The notes beneath the pieces are model-generated. The model was not told where the DNA came from and did no database searches. It saw only the letters and a list, made by a program, of their open reading frames with translations. 64,000 nucleotides of DNA from Rugamonas sp. A1-17 (GTDB lineage Bacteria > Pseudomonadota > Gammaproteobacteria > Burkholderiales > Burkholderiaceae_D): assembly GCA_025548565.1 (NCBI GenBank), contig JAJLPB010000015.1:1-64000 (forward strand), read 5' to 3'. The position numbers and the translations under genes are program-made. This document shows, one piece after another, positions 1 to 8,322 of the stretch (the first letter of the stretch is position 1; each line of letters starts with the position of its first letter).

Positions 1-1004
1 AAGATCGCCATCACGTTGCGGTTGAACGGCGCGCCGGTCTGGTAGTCGCCGGATTCGAGGTCGTTGATGCCGAAGTAGAAGGCGGCGGAGGCCAGCCGCG
101 CCGGGCCGCCCAGCGCGCCGGCGTCGGTCAGGCTGCCGGCATCGATGGAGCTGACCTGGGTGGTGAACAGCGTCTTCTCGAAATCGACGATGGCGCGCTG
201 CTCGGCGGCGGTCAGGTCCTGCGCGGCTTCGGCATGGCCGCGCACGGCGTCATTCGCCTGATGCAGCAGGCTGGTGTCGGCGGTGGCGAAGCACTGCGCG
301 GGCCGCACGTCCTTCAGGCACAGTGCGGAGGCGGAATCGCTGGCGGTTTCGCGGCTGTCCCACATCACGCTGCTGGTGAATTTGAGGTTGGTGGTTGGCA
401 GCGGGCGGCGGAACAGCGACAGCTCCTTGGCGCTGGCGTAGTTGTACGGGTCATCGGTTTTGACCAGCGTGAACTCGGCGCCGGTGGGCATCGGCAGGCC
501 GACGCGGATCAGGCCCTTGGTCAGCAGCATGCTGTAGGCGACGCGCTTCTGGTCCAGCGTGGCGGTGGCGGCCAATGGCGAGACGGCGCCGTCCACCAGC
601 CGGAACACCGGATCGGTGCCGCCGCTGTTGGTGAAGCGCTCGGCCAGCTTGTCCGGGCCGATGCTCCAGCCGTTGTCCGGTTGGTGGCAGGTGGCGCAGG
701 AGCGGCCGTTGCCAAAGGGTTTGAAGAAGGGATTGGCCGTGTCCACCGCGCCCGCGGTGCTGAAGGTGAGCGATGCGCCTTCGTCGTTGGGCACCTGGGC
801 CAGCACCACGGGCGGGGCCACCGGCGCGGCTGCCGCCAGTACGGAGGCGCCGGACAACGTGGCGGGGGCGGTCGGCGCGGCGCTCAGCTGCACGCCCTCC
901 GTGGCGGTGACCGTGTTGTTGGTCGCTGCAGGATCGCTGCCGCCGCAGGCGGCCAGCAGGGCTGCGGCGATGGCCGGTGTCAGGTAAAGCGCGCGTTGAT
1001 ACAT
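1..1004 (-). CDS. Di-haem cytochrome c peroxidase-like lipoprotein (3' part outside window)
   Basis: Partial gene: it starts at ATG 1004 and is still open at base 1, so only about 334 N-terminal residues are visible. The N-terminus is a lipoprotein signal peptide with an L-A-A-C lipobox (Cys20), followed by a low-complexity Ala/Pro/Thr stretch. A c-type haem motif C103-A-T-C-H107 follows, in a context (FGNGRSCATCHQPDNGWS) typical of the MauG/cytochrome c peroxidase superfamily. A second CxxCH would be expected beyond the window edge. It probably acts in periplasmic electron transfer or peroxide reduction, anchored to a membrane; the substrate cannot be told. It is divergent from the sensor kinase at 1158. 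Confidence 0.75.
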   Translation of the reverse strand, partial: MYQRALYLTPAIAAALLAACGGSDPAATNNTVTATEGVQLSAAPTAPATLSGASVLAAAAPVAPPVVLAQVPNDEGASLTFSTAGAVDTANPFFKPFGNGRSCATCHQPDNGWSIGPDKLAERFTNSGGTDPVFRLVDGAVSPLAATATLDQKRVAYSMLLTKGLIRVGLPMPTGAEFTLVKTDDPYNYASAKELSLFRRPLPTTNLKFTSSVMWDSRETASDSASALCLKDVRPAQCFATADTSLLHQANDAVRGHAEAAQDLTAAEQRAIVDFEKTLFTTQVSSIDAGSLTDAGALGGPARLASAAFYFGINDLESGDYQTGAPFNRNVMAI

Positions 1005-1157
1005 GGTGTTCTCCGTCTGGTGTGATGACGGTGCGAGATTGCCGTGCAAATGTGTAGAAAAAATGAAGGCGGGTGGTGATGTCGCGTTTTTGCCAGTGCC
1101 TCATAATTTCTCCACATTTGGCGGTTATGATGGTGGCATGAAGCCAAGGAGCCAGCC

Positions 1158-2675
1158 ATGCGGTTGACCATCGCCCGCAAGATCGCGCTGGCGGTGACCG
1201 CTATCGTCATCCTGTGCGTGGGTACGATGGCGTGGGTGGCCAGCAGTAACCTCAAGCGCGGCTTCGTCGCTTATCTCAACGAACTCCAGGTCCAGGACTT
1301 CGACCAGCTGCGCGAGCTGCTGGAGGATCGCTATCGCACCGAGGGTAATTTCGAATGGTTGCGTGGGCAGCCGCGCGCCCTCGGCGACGTGCTGGCGCGG
1401 ATGACGCCGCGCAGCCAGGTGTTCGAGCCGGACGGCGATGCGCGCCGTCCGCGCCACGGCCGCCGTCCTCCACCGCCGCCGGACGGCGCGCCGCCACCGC
1501 GAGGCTATGGGCCGGCGCGGGGCGAGCCGCCGCCACGCGCAGATCCGCCGCCAGGCGAAGCGCCGCCGCCGCGCCGCAACGATCCGCTGGACTTTGCCTC
1601 ACGGGTCTCGATCACCGACGCCGAGGGCCGCAGGTTGATCGGCCCTCCCGACCTGCCGCCAGGCGTGGAGCGGGCGATCAAGGTCGATGGCGCCGTGGTC
1701 GGCCACATGCGGCTGATGCCCTTGCGGCAGACCGGCGGCGAGGACTCCAGCGCCACCGTCTTCCTGCGAGAGCAACTGCAATCGATCCTGCTGCTGTCCG
1801 TCGTGTTGATCGGCCTTGCGGTGCTGGCGGCGATCTGGCTTGCCCGTCATTTGCTGCGGCCCGTGGCCGCGCTGCGCGACGTGACGGCGCGGTTGGCGCT
1901 GGGCGAATTAAGCGCCCGCGCACCCCTGCTGTCGCGCGACGAGGTGGCTGAGCTGGCGCTGCATGTCAACGCCATGGCCGAAGCCCTGGAGGACAGCGAA
2001 CGCCAGCGCCGCAAGATGCTGGCCGACGTCTCGCACGAACTGCGGACGCCGCTGACGGTGATACGCGGCGAGATCGAAGCGCTGCTGGACGGCATCCGCC
2101 AGGCCGACGCCAACGCGCTGCAATCGCTGCATGCCGAGGTGCTGCGCCTGAATAAGCTGGTCGACGACCTGCACCAGCTGACGATGGCCGACGCGGGCGA
2201 CCTGCATTATCACTGGCATGAACTGAATCTGGCCGAGCTGCTACGGCCCACGCTGGAGCGCTACCAGCCGCGCGCGCAGAAGTGCGGCCTGGACCTGAGC
2301 TGGAGCCTGCCGTCCGCGCCGTTGCTGCTGCAGGGCGACGCCGGCCGCCTGCAGCAGGTGTTCACCAACCTGCTGGAAAACAGCCTGCGCTACACCGACA
2401 GCGGCGGCCAGGTGGTGGTCGCGTTGGGCAGCACCGGTGGGCATGCCGAGATTGTGGTGGAGGACAGCGCGCCTGGCGTGCCGGCCGCCGTCCTTGGCAG
2501 CATCTTCGAGCGGCTGTACCGCGTGGACGGCGCCCGCACGCGCGAACGCGGCGGCAGCGGGCTGGGACTGGCGATCTGCAAAGCGCTGGTCGAGGCGCAT
2601 GGCGGCAGCATCGTCGCCGCGCCGTCGGTGCTGGGCGGTGTCAAAATAACGGTGCGCCTGCCATTGAAAACATAG
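1158..2675 (+). CDS. BaeS-like sensor histidine kinase
   Basis: Membrane sensor kinase of 505 residues. It has TM1 (about 10-32), a periplasmic loop, TM2 (about 208-230), a HAMP linker, a HisKA domain with the H-box VSHELRTPL (phospho-acceptor His293) and a HATPase_c domain with N-box NLLENSLRY and the G2 box GGSGLGLAI. The sensor loop carries a striking Pro/Arg-rich stretch (about residues 95-145) rich in PPP runs. The stop overlaps the Shine-Dalgarno of the response regulator downstream, so the two form a two-component operon. The ATPase and HAMP parts resemble BaeS/CpxA-type envelope sensors; the signal is unknown. Confidence 0.9.
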   Translation: MRLTIARKIALAVTAIVILCVGTMAWVASSNLKRGFVAYLNELQVQDFDQLRELLEDRYRTEGNFEWLRGQPRALGDVLARMTPRSQVFEPDGDARRPRHGRRPPPPPDGAPPPRGYGPARGEPPPRADPPPGEAPPPRRNDPLDFASRVSITDAEGRRLIGPPDLPPGVERAIKVDGAVVGHMRLMPLRQTGGEDSSATVFLREQLQSILLLSVVLIGLAVLAAIWLARHLLRPVAALRDVTARLALGELSARAPLLSRDEVAELALHVNAMAEALEDSERQRRKMLADVSHELRTPLTVIRGEIEALLDGIRQADANALQSLHAEVLRLNKLVDDLHQLTMADAGDLHYHWHELNLAELLRPTLERYQPRAQKCGLDLSWSLPSAPLLLQGDAGRLQQVFTNLLENSLRYTDSGGQVVVALGSTGGHAEIVVEDSAPGVPAAVLGSIFERLYRVDGARTRERGGSGLGLAICKALVEAHGGSIVAAPSVLGGVKITVRLPLKT

Positions 2676-2686
2676 GAAGCGAAGAC

Positions 2687-3358
2687 GTGCCCAATATCCT
2701 GATCGTCGAAGACGACACCAAGATCGCCGCGCTGCTGGCGGACTACATGAACGCCGCCGGCTGGACCACGCGGCTGGCCGCCGATGGCCGCAGCGCGGTC
2801 GACATCATCCGCAATGGCGGCGTGGACCTGGTGCTGCTGGACCTGATGCTGCCGGAGCTGGACGGCATCGGCGTCTGCCGCGAGGTGCGCGCCTTCTCGC
2901 AGCTGCCCATCATCATGCTGACCGCCCGCGTGGACGAGATCGACCGCTTGCTGGGATTGGACAGCGGCGCCGATGATTACGTCTGCAAGCCATTCAGCCC
3001 GCGCGAGGTGGTGGCCCGCGTGCGCGTGCATTTGCGCCGCAGCGGGGCGGCGGCACAGCAAGCGCCGACGGCTCCCGGCTCGCCGTTCCAGATCGATCGC
3101 GCCGGCATGCGCGTGCTGCACAAGGGCGCGGCGCTGGCGTTGACGCCGTTGGAGTTCCGCCTGCTGGCCGAGTTGATCGACAACCCGAGCCGGGTCTACA
3201 CACGCCAGCAACTGCTCGACTTTGCGCACCAGGACCAGCGCGACATCGGCGACCGCACCGTCGATTCACACATCAAGAACATCCGCCGCAAGCTGCCGGA
3301 TGCCGAGTGCCTGCAATCGGTTTATGGCGTAGGTTATCGCTTCGAGTTGCCGCTATAA
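2687..3358 (+). CDS. OmpR/BaeR-family response regulator
   Basis: A 223-residue DNA-binding response regulator, partner of the kinase just upstream. The GTG at 2687 is chosen as start because AGGAAG (2674-2679) lies directly ahead and the product then begins PNILIVEDD. The receiver domain has acidic pocket residues E8-D9-D10, phospho-acceptor Asp52 in LLDLMLPELDG and the conserved Lys of the CKPF motif. The C-terminal half is a winged helix (Trans_reg_C) ending in YGVGYRFELPL, typical of the OmpR class. The gap to the kinase stop is 11 nt, so the genes are co-transcribed. Targets are not evident. Confidence 0.93.
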   Translation: MPNILIVEDDTKIAALLADYMNAAGWTTRLAADGRSAVDIIRNGGVDLVLLDLMLPELDGIGVCREVRAFSQLPIIMLTARVDEIDRLLGLDSGADDYVCKPFSPREVVARVRVHLRRSGAAAQQAPTAPGSPFQIDRAGMRVLHKGAALALTPLEFRLLAELIDNPSRVYTRQQLLDFAHQDQRDIGDRTVDSHIKNIRRKLPDAECLQSVYGVGYRFELPL

Positions 3359-3388
3359 TTGGCGACTCACTAACAGCCCGGAAGCAGC

Positions 3389-3910
3389 ATGCTTATACGC
3401 CGATTGGTTTCATCCGACGCCGCCGCGTTCCAGCCCCTGCGGCTTGCCGGGCTGCGCAGCTCTTCGTCCGCGTTCGGTTCCAGCTACCAGGAGGAGTGCG
3501 ACACGCCGCTGTTGACAATAGAGGCCAGGCTGGCACCGGATTCGGGCCGCAACATGTTCGGCGCCTTTGACGGTGACAAGTTGGTCGGCATCGTCGGTGT
3601 CGGGCGCGAGACTGCGCTCAAGGCTCGCCACAAGGCCTATGTGCGTGCCATGTATGTCGCTGAAAGCCATCGCGGGTGCGGCGTCGGGCGGCAGCTGATG
3701 GAGCATGCGCTGGCGTTCGCGGCCACGCTGGAAGGCGTGCAGCGCGTGACGATCTCGGTCACCGCTGGCAATGCGGAGGCGATCGGCCTGTATGAATCGC
3801 TGGGCTTCGTCGAATTCGGCCGCGAGCCGGAGTCGATGATCGTCGACGGCCGGTTTCACGACGAGATCATGATGTCGCGCGCGCTGGCGGTTGCGCCGTC
3901 GATGGCGTGA
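3389..3910 (+). CDS. GNAT family N-acetyltransferase
   Basis: A 173-residue single-domain acetyltransferase. The acetyl-CoA-binding motif A is visible as AMYVAESHRGCGVGRQLM (R-G-x-G-x-G-R/K pattern, residues about 89-106). It is followed by the typical late signature of a residue-changing side chain (NAEAIGLYESLGFVEFGREP). Length and order fit small cytosolic GNAT enzymes acting on amines or antibiotics; the acceptor substrate cannot be read from sequence. The next gene overlaps its stop codon by 4 nt (GTGA), which suggests translational coupling. Confidence 0.85.
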   Translation: MLIRRLVSSDAAAFQPLRLAGLRSSSSAFGSSYQEECDTPLLTIEARLAPDSGRNMFGAFDGDKLVGIVGVGRETALKARHKAYVRAMYVAESHRGCGVGRQLMEHALAFAATLEGVQRVTISVTAGNAEAIGLYESLGFVEFGREPESMIVDGRFHDEIMMSRALAVAPSMA

Positions 3911-4866
3911 GCATGTCGGGACGTATTGGTGCATGGCTGAAGGCCGCCTTTCTCGGTGCTTCCAACGGTTCCGCGCCGCGTGCGCAAACCACTCCGGGCA
4001 CGCTGTCGCGGCCGGAGGGAATGCGCAGCTATCTGCTTGCGCAGCCCGGCCGGCGGCCGGAGGGCAAGCGTCCGCTGGTCATCGTGCTGCATGGCGCCGG
4101 GGCTTCGGCGGAACAGGTGATGGGGCAGGCGTTTCCACCATCGCCGCTGTCGGTCTGGCTGGAGATCGCCGAACGCGAAAACGTGGTGGTGCTGGCGGCC
4201 GATGCCGGCGCCGGCGGCTGGAGCGATTGCTTCGCCAGCGCGGAGAAGGTGGCGAAGAAAGATGACGTGGCATTCATCTCGGCGCTGATCGACAAGGCGA
4301 TCGCCGAATACGATGTCGATGCCGCGCGTGTCTACCTGATCGGCGTGTCTCGTGGCGGCCTGCTGGCTTACCGCGCGGCGGTGGAGATTCCGCATAAGCT
4401 GGCCGCGTTTTCGGTGGTCCTCTCCTGCATGCCGCCGCCTCACGCCGCCCGCCCGCCCACGGTTGCGCTGCCGGCGCTGATCATCGGCTGCACGGCGGAC
4501 CCGCTGATGCCCTACCGGGGAGGCAAGTACTTCTATACGCTGGGCTTCCTCGATCCGGTCAGCAGCATCGAGGACAGCGCACGGACCTGGCGCGAACTGG
4601 CCGGCCTTCTCGATCAAGCCAGTGTGCTTGAACTGCCAAAGCTGAACTCTTGGGACAAAACACGGGCCACGCGCTGGATATGGGGCGACGCGGCGGACGG
4701 CCTTCAGGTGGGCCTGTATAAAATCGAGAACGGCGGCCACGCCGAACCGAGCATCACCAAGCGCTATCCCTATTTCATCAACAAGCTGGTGGGCCGGCAG
4801 AACGCCGACTTCGAGGTGGCTGAAGCGGCTTGGGAATTTTTCAGGGAAAAGCGCGCCGCCCGCTAG
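3907..4866 (+). CDS. PHB depolymerase/LpqC-like esterase
   Basis: Alpha/beta hydrolase of 319 residues. It has the oxyanion/early strand motif PLVIVLHGAGASAEQ (about residues 57-72) and the nucleophile elbow G-V-S-R-G, which marks the esterase-type poly(3-hydroxybutyrate) depolymerase and feruloyl esterase group (LpqC-like). A candidate acid is in GCTADPLMPY and a late His in ENGGHAEPS. The GTG at 3907 overlaps the stop of the GNAT gene; ATG at 3913 is an alternative. No clear signal peptide is seen, so it may be cytoplasmic. The substrate is unknown. Confidence 0.75.
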   Translation: MSMSGRIGAWLKAAFLGASNGSAPRAQTTPGTLSRPEGMRSYLLAQPGRRPEGKRPLVIVLHGAGASAEQVMGQAFPPSPLSVWLEIAERENVVVLAADAGAGGWSDCFASAEKVAKKDDVAFISALIDKAIAEYDVDAARVYLIGVSRGGLLAYRAAVEIPHKLAAFSVVLSCMPPPHAARPPTVALPALIIGCTADPLMPYRGGKYFYTLGFLDPVSSIEDSARTWRELAGLLDQASVLELPKLNSWDKTRATRWIWGDAADGLQVGLYKIENGGHAEPSITKRYPYFINKLVGRQNADFEVAEAAWEFFREKRAAR

Positions 4867-4867
4867 C

Positions 4868-5668
4868 TTACTTCTGCTTGTCCAGCACTTCCATCACTGC
4901 CGCGACAATGGCTGCCGGGTCGCCGTGCGGCACTTCAGCCAGCGGCACGTCGCCGAACGGCTTGCGCGCGGCGCGCATCTGGTTGGCGCTGGTCTCCAGG
5001 CTGTCCAGCTCCGAGACGCGGGCGCGCCAGTAGGATGGCCTGGCCACTTGCGCCGCCTGCGCCGCCGCCAGCCTTGGCCCGATTTCGCCGTTGATGGCGG
5101 TGGCCGGGTAGGCACAGGCGGCGACGGCCTTGCCTTCTTCCGCTGCGGCCAGGCAGGCCAGCGCCGCGTCGAGGCGGGCGGCGCGATCCCCGGGCAGCGC
5201 GTCCTCGTGCATCGCTTCCACCAGCACCAAGCCGGTGACGGCACCGCGCGAGCGCAGCGTGTAGTGCTGCGCCACCATGGCGCCATAGCCCGCGCCCACC
5301 AGCACGAACGGCGCGTCCATGCGGGCGTTCTTGACCAGGAAGTTCAAGTCCTTGCTGGCATTGGCGAGCGTCGATGCACGGATGGCGGGATCGCTGGCGC
5401 CCATGCCGGCGCGGTCGTAGACGCAGGCGCGGGTGCGCCTGGCCACTTCCGGCAGCACGGCCGACCAATCCCAGCCCGCGCGGCCGCCATCGGCTTCGAA
5501 CAGCACGGTCGGCGAGCCCTTACCTGTGCAGTACATATTCAGTTTGCGGCCGCCGACATCGACCTTGACTTGCGCGCCTGCCAGCGCGTCCTGGCCGGCG
5601 GGCGGTGCGGCGTGGGCGCCGGCGGCGGCCAGCAGGAAGGCTGCTGCGGAGAGTGCGGATTTGTTCAT
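4868..5668 (-). CDS. Alpha/beta hydrolase fold protein lacking the nucleophile Ser
   Basis: Exported protein of 266 residues with a Sec signal peptide (hydrophobic residues 5-20, AHA cleavage). The fold signature is clear: GRKLNMYCTGKGSPTVLFEADGG-type strands, then RACVYDRAGMGASDP. At the nucleophile elbow, where the family has G-x-S-x-G, the sequence reads V-G-A-G-Y-G-A, so residue 127 is Gly, confirmed from the bases at 5288-5290. The C-terminus is also shorter than usual: the segment between the acid-bearing strand and the final helix is nearly missing (VPLAEVPHGDPAAIV). It is probably a catalytically dead homologue or a decaying gene. Convergent with the esterase at 3907. Confidence 0.75.
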   Translation of the reverse strand: MNKSALSAAAFLLAAAGAHAAPPAGQDALAGAQVKVDVGGRKLNMYCTGKGSPTVLFEADGGRAGWDWSAVLPEVARRTRACVYDRAGMGASDPAIRASTLANASKDLNFLVKNARMDAPFVLVGAGYGAMVAQHYTLRSRGAVTGLVLVEAMHEDALPGDRAARLDAALACLAAAEEGKAVAACAYPATAINGEIGPRLAAAQAAQVARPSYWRARVSELDSLETSANQMRAARKPFGDVPLAEVPHGDPAAIVAAVMEVLDKQK

Positions 5669-5692
5669 GGTGTTGGATGAGTTGGATGGTGA

Positions 5693-5717
5693 AAGGGCGC
5701 CCTCGTGGGGCGCCCTT
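5693..5717 (-). terminator. Hairpin terminator downstream of leuA
   Basis: Perfect 10-bp inverted repeat (AAGGGCGCCC / GGGCGCCCTT) with a 5-nt loop, 39 nt past the leuA stop. On the minus strand it is followed by only a short T run (TTTCACC), so it is a plausible but not strong intrinsic terminator. Confidence 0.55.
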
Positions 5718-5755
5718 CAAGATCCGGCTCTGGCGGTGGCTGGCCGGGAATGCGT

Positions 5756-7456
5756 TTATGCGGTGGCGCCGGCGCCCGCTGGCGCGGCAACGGTTTCCTG
5801 CTGTCGCAGCTGGCGGTTGACGGCGCTCAGCACCGCCTTGAACGAGGCCGTGACGATGTTGCTGTCGATGGCGGCGCCGAACAGCGTCGGGCCGTTGGCC
5901 AGGCGCAGTTCGACATAGCAGGCCGCCTTGGCGTTGGCGCCCGAGCCGATCGAATGCTCATGGTAGTCCATCAGCTTGATGTCGAGGCCCAGCGCGTTGA
6001 CGAAGGCGTCGATAGGGCCGTTGCCGCCGCCCTGCAGCGCCAGTGGCGCCTTGCGGTGGGTGAGGGCGATGTCGATCTGCACCGGCTCGTCGCTGCTGGT
6101 GTCTTCCACCATCTTGTGCGCGTTGTAGGCGTACGGCGTAAGCTGCTCGAAGTACTCCTTGCTGAAGATGTTGTAGATGCCTTCGGCGGTGATTTCCAGA
6201 CCCGTGGAATCGGCCACCGCCTGCACGGCGCGGCTGAATTCGATCTGCAGGCGGCGCGGCAGCACCAGGCCGTAATCCTGCTCCAACAGGTAAGCCATGC
6301 CTCCCTTGCCGGACTGGCTGTTGACGCGGATGACGGCGTCGTAGCTGCGGCCCAGGTCCTGCGGGTCGATCGGCAAGTAAGGGATCTCCCACAGCGCGCC
6401 TTCCTTCTGCTGGGCGAAGCCCTTCTTGATCGCGTCCTGGTGCGAGCCGGAGAAGGCGGTGAATACCAGATCGCCCACGTATGGATGGCGCGGATGCACC
6501 GGCAACTGGTTGCACTCTTCGACGCACTTGCGCACTTCGTCGATGTCGGAGAAGTCCAGGCCCGGATGCACGCCTTGCGTGTACAGGTTCAAGGCCAGCG
6601 TGACCAGGTCGACGTTGCCGGTGCGTTCGCCGTTACCGAACAGGCAGCCCTCGACGCGGTCGGCGCCGGCCATCACGGCCATCTCGGCCGAGGCCACGGC
6701 GGTGCCGCGGTCGTTGTGCGGGTGGACGCTGATGATCAGCGAATCGCGGCGGGCCAGCTTGCGCGACATCCATTCGATCTGGTCGGCGTAGACGTTGGGC
6801 GTGCTGCACTCCACCGTCGACGGCAGGTTGATGATCATCTTGTTGTTCGGCGTCGGTTCCCAGATCGCGGTGACGGCGTCGCAGATATGCTTGGAGAAAT
6901 CGAGTTCGGTGGTGGAGAACGATTCAGGCGTGTACTCGAAGCCCCATTCGGTCTGCGGATGCTGCTTGATCAATTCCTTCACCAGCTTGGTGCCGGTGGT
7001 GGCGATGTTGGTGATCTCTTCACGCGACATGCCGAACACCACTTTGCGGAACACCGGCGCCACCGAGTTATACAAGTGGACGATGGCGCGCTTGGCGCCG
7101 GCCGCCGATTCCACGGTGCGGCGGATCAGTTCATCGCGCGACTGGGTCAGCACGATGATGGTGACGTCGTCGGGGATGCGGTCTTCCTCGACCAGCTTGC
7201 GCACGAAATCGAAGTCGGTCTGCGAGGCGGAAGGGAAGCCCACTTCGATTTCCTTGAGGCCGATCTTCACCAGCAGTTCGAAGAAGCGCAGCTTTTTCTC
7301 GGCGCTCATCGGCTCGATCAGGGCCTGGTTGCCGTCGCGCAGATCGGTGCTCATCCAGATCGGCGGTTTGGAGATGACGTTGTTCGGCCACTGGCGGTCG
7401 GACAATTGGACAGGTGGGAAGGCGCGGTACTTCGCCGCTGGGTTCTGCAACATCAT
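5756..7456 (-). CDS. leuA: 2-isopropylmalate synthase, long (IPMS2) type
   Basis: First committed step of leucine synthesis: condensation of 2-oxoisovalerate with acetyl-CoA. The 566-residue protein is of the longer LeuA type 2. It begins with a DmpG/HMGL TIM barrel carrying STDLRDGNQAL (metal and substrate binding, about residues 36-46), EVGFPSASQTDF, the metal-binding H-x-H of SVHPHNDRGT and GNGERTGNVDLV. The C-terminal LeuA dimer regulatory domain (about residues 430-560) is the leucine feedback site. AGGAG lies 6 nt before ATG 7456 (a second ATG at 7453 is possible). It stands alone without leuBCD. Its leader region contains a leucine-rich peptide that probably controls it. Confidence 0.97.
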   Translation of the reverse strand: MMLQNPAAKYRAFPPVQLSDRQWPNNVISKPPIWMSTDLRDGNQALIEPMSAEKKLRFFELLVKIGLKEIEVGFPSASQTDFDFVRKLVEEDRIPDDVTIIVLTQSRDELIRRTVESAAGAKRAIVHLYNSVAPVFRKVVFGMSREEITNIATTGTKLVKELIKQHPQTEWGFEYTPESFSTTELDFSKHICDAVTAIWEPTPNNKMIINLPSTVECSTPNVYADQIEWMSRKLARRDSLIISVHPHNDRGTAVASAEMAVMAGADRVEGCLFGNGERTGNVDLVTLALNLYTQGVHPGLDFSDIDEVRKCVEECNQLPVHPRHPYVGDLVFTAFSGSHQDAIKKGFAQQKEGALWEIPYLPIDPQDLGRSYDAVIRVNSQSGKGGMAYLLEQDYGLVLPRRLQIEFSRAVQAVADSTGLEITAEGIYNIFSKEYFEQLTPYAYNAHKMVEDTSSDEPVQIDIALTHRKAPLALQGGGNGPIDAFVNALGLDIKLMDYHEHSIGSGANAKAACYVELRLANGPTLFGAAIDSNIVTASFKAVLSAVNRQLRQQETVAAPAGAGATA

Positions 7457-7684
7457 GGGGTACTCCTGGTCTCAAATGGGGAAATGCGGATGCCACGGTC
7501 CGACGAATCGGTGTTGGCGCACTGTTGTGGCGAAGGGCTGCCGCGCGGCCACGGGATACTAGGCTCGGCAACCGATCGGTAGTTTTAGCAGTAGCGACAA
7601 GGCTGGGAACATCGGTGCAAACTTTCCTGGGATTTGTAGACAGGTGCGGCTTGTGGCCGGCACAGGGTACAGCTGGAACGCGGA

Positions 7685-7771
7685 TTAGGCGCGTGCTAGT
7701 AGGCGCGCTGCCAGCGATAGGGCGCTGGTAGGCGATAGCAGGAAAGCGGATAGGTGCAGATGCGAGGTCAT
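7685..7771 (-). CDS. Putative leuA leader peptide (28 residues, 8 Leu)
   Basis: Short frame read on the minus strand from ATG 7771-7769 to TAA 7687-7685, ending 228 nt before leuA. The peptide has 28 residues including eight leucines (positions 5, 7, 11, 12, 18, 20, 24, 25). Five of these are CTA (7, 12, 18, 24, 25), a codon nearly absent from this GC-rich DNA. That composition is the hallmark of an amino-acid-responsive leader peptide. It is preceded by AAAGG and by a promoter whose -10 box lies 7 nt before the ATG. I could not find a U-tract terminator between leader and leuA, so the mode of attenuation (Rho or translational) is open. Confidence 0.75.
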   Translation of the reverse strand: MTSHLHLSAFLLSPTSALSLAARLLARA

Positions 7772-7778
7772 GGCCTTT

Positions 7779-7808
7779 AATGTACGAGATCGGCGGCGTG
7801 GCTGTCAA
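7779..7808 (-). promoter_or_regulatory. Candidate sigma70 promoter of leuA leader
   Basis: On the minus strand a perfect -35 box TTGACA (7808-7803) is followed after 18 nt by TACATT (7784-7779), a 4/6 match to the -10 box. Initiation about 7 nt downstream would fall on or next to the ATG of the leader peptide at 7771, giving a leaderless or nearly leaderless transcript. Confidence 0.6.
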
Positions 7809-7891
7809 GGAAATTTGATCTTGTTACAATGATTATGTGGCGTCATGGTGTTTTTGTTATCTGCGCGCCGATGCGCTAAACGGAGGATGGA

Positions 7892-8278
7892 ATGGAAAAA
7901 CTCATCGAGGCGGTCATGCCTGTGCTGATGTCGCGCGATGTCGCCGCATCGCTGGCGTTCTATGAAAAGCTGGGTTTCGTCGAGGTGTTCAGGGACCAGG
8001 CGGACAGCCCCAGGTATGCGGCGGTGGCGCGCGATGGCCTGGAGCTTCACCTGCAGTGGCAGGATCCATCGCATTGGGATCACGGGCTTGATCGCCCGGT
8101 CTATCGTTTTTATGTGAGCGATGTGGAGCGGGCGTATGCCGAATTCCTGCGAAGCGGCGCCATGCCGGCGTCGGGCTCCGGCCCCTGGTGCCAGCCGGGC
8201 GATACGCCATGGGGAACCAGGGAGTTCCACGTGCGTGACCTGGACGGCAACGGCCTTCAATTCTATCGGGCGGTTTGA
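7892..8278 (+). CDS. VOC family (bleomycin-resistance/glyoxalase-like) protein
   Basis: Small 128-residue protein with the beta-alpha-beta-beta-beta repeats of the vicinal oxygen chelate superfamily. It opens with AVMPVLMSRDVAASLAFYEKLGF, the standard first repeat, and ends REFHVRDLDGNGLQFYRAV, the standard last strands with a metal/ligand Glu or His position. It most resembles bleomycin-binding (Ble/BLMA) type proteins in size and pattern. It may sequester a toxic compound or act as a small dioxygenase or isomerase; nothing nearby fixes the role. RBS GGAGG lies just ahead of ATG 7892. Confidence 0.8.
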   Translation: MEKLIEAVMPVLMSRDVAASLAFYEKLGFVEVFRDQADSPRYAAVARDGLELHLQWQDPSHWDHGLDRPVYRFYVSDVERAYAEFLRSGAMPASGSGPWCQPGDTPWGTREFHVRDLDGNGLQFYRAV

Positions 8279-8322
8279 CGGGCAGTTATACTATCGCCCT
8301 GCAAAAATTTTAAGTTCGGGAT

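Noticed and set aside
5705..7582. Long plus-strand frame opposite leuA
   Set aside because: Shadow of leuA in GC-rich DNA; composition is Val/Gly/Arg/His-rich without recognisable domains.
7457..7684. Intrinsic terminator between the leucine leader and leuA
   Set aside because: Short GC palindromes exist but none is followed by a T run on the leuA strand.
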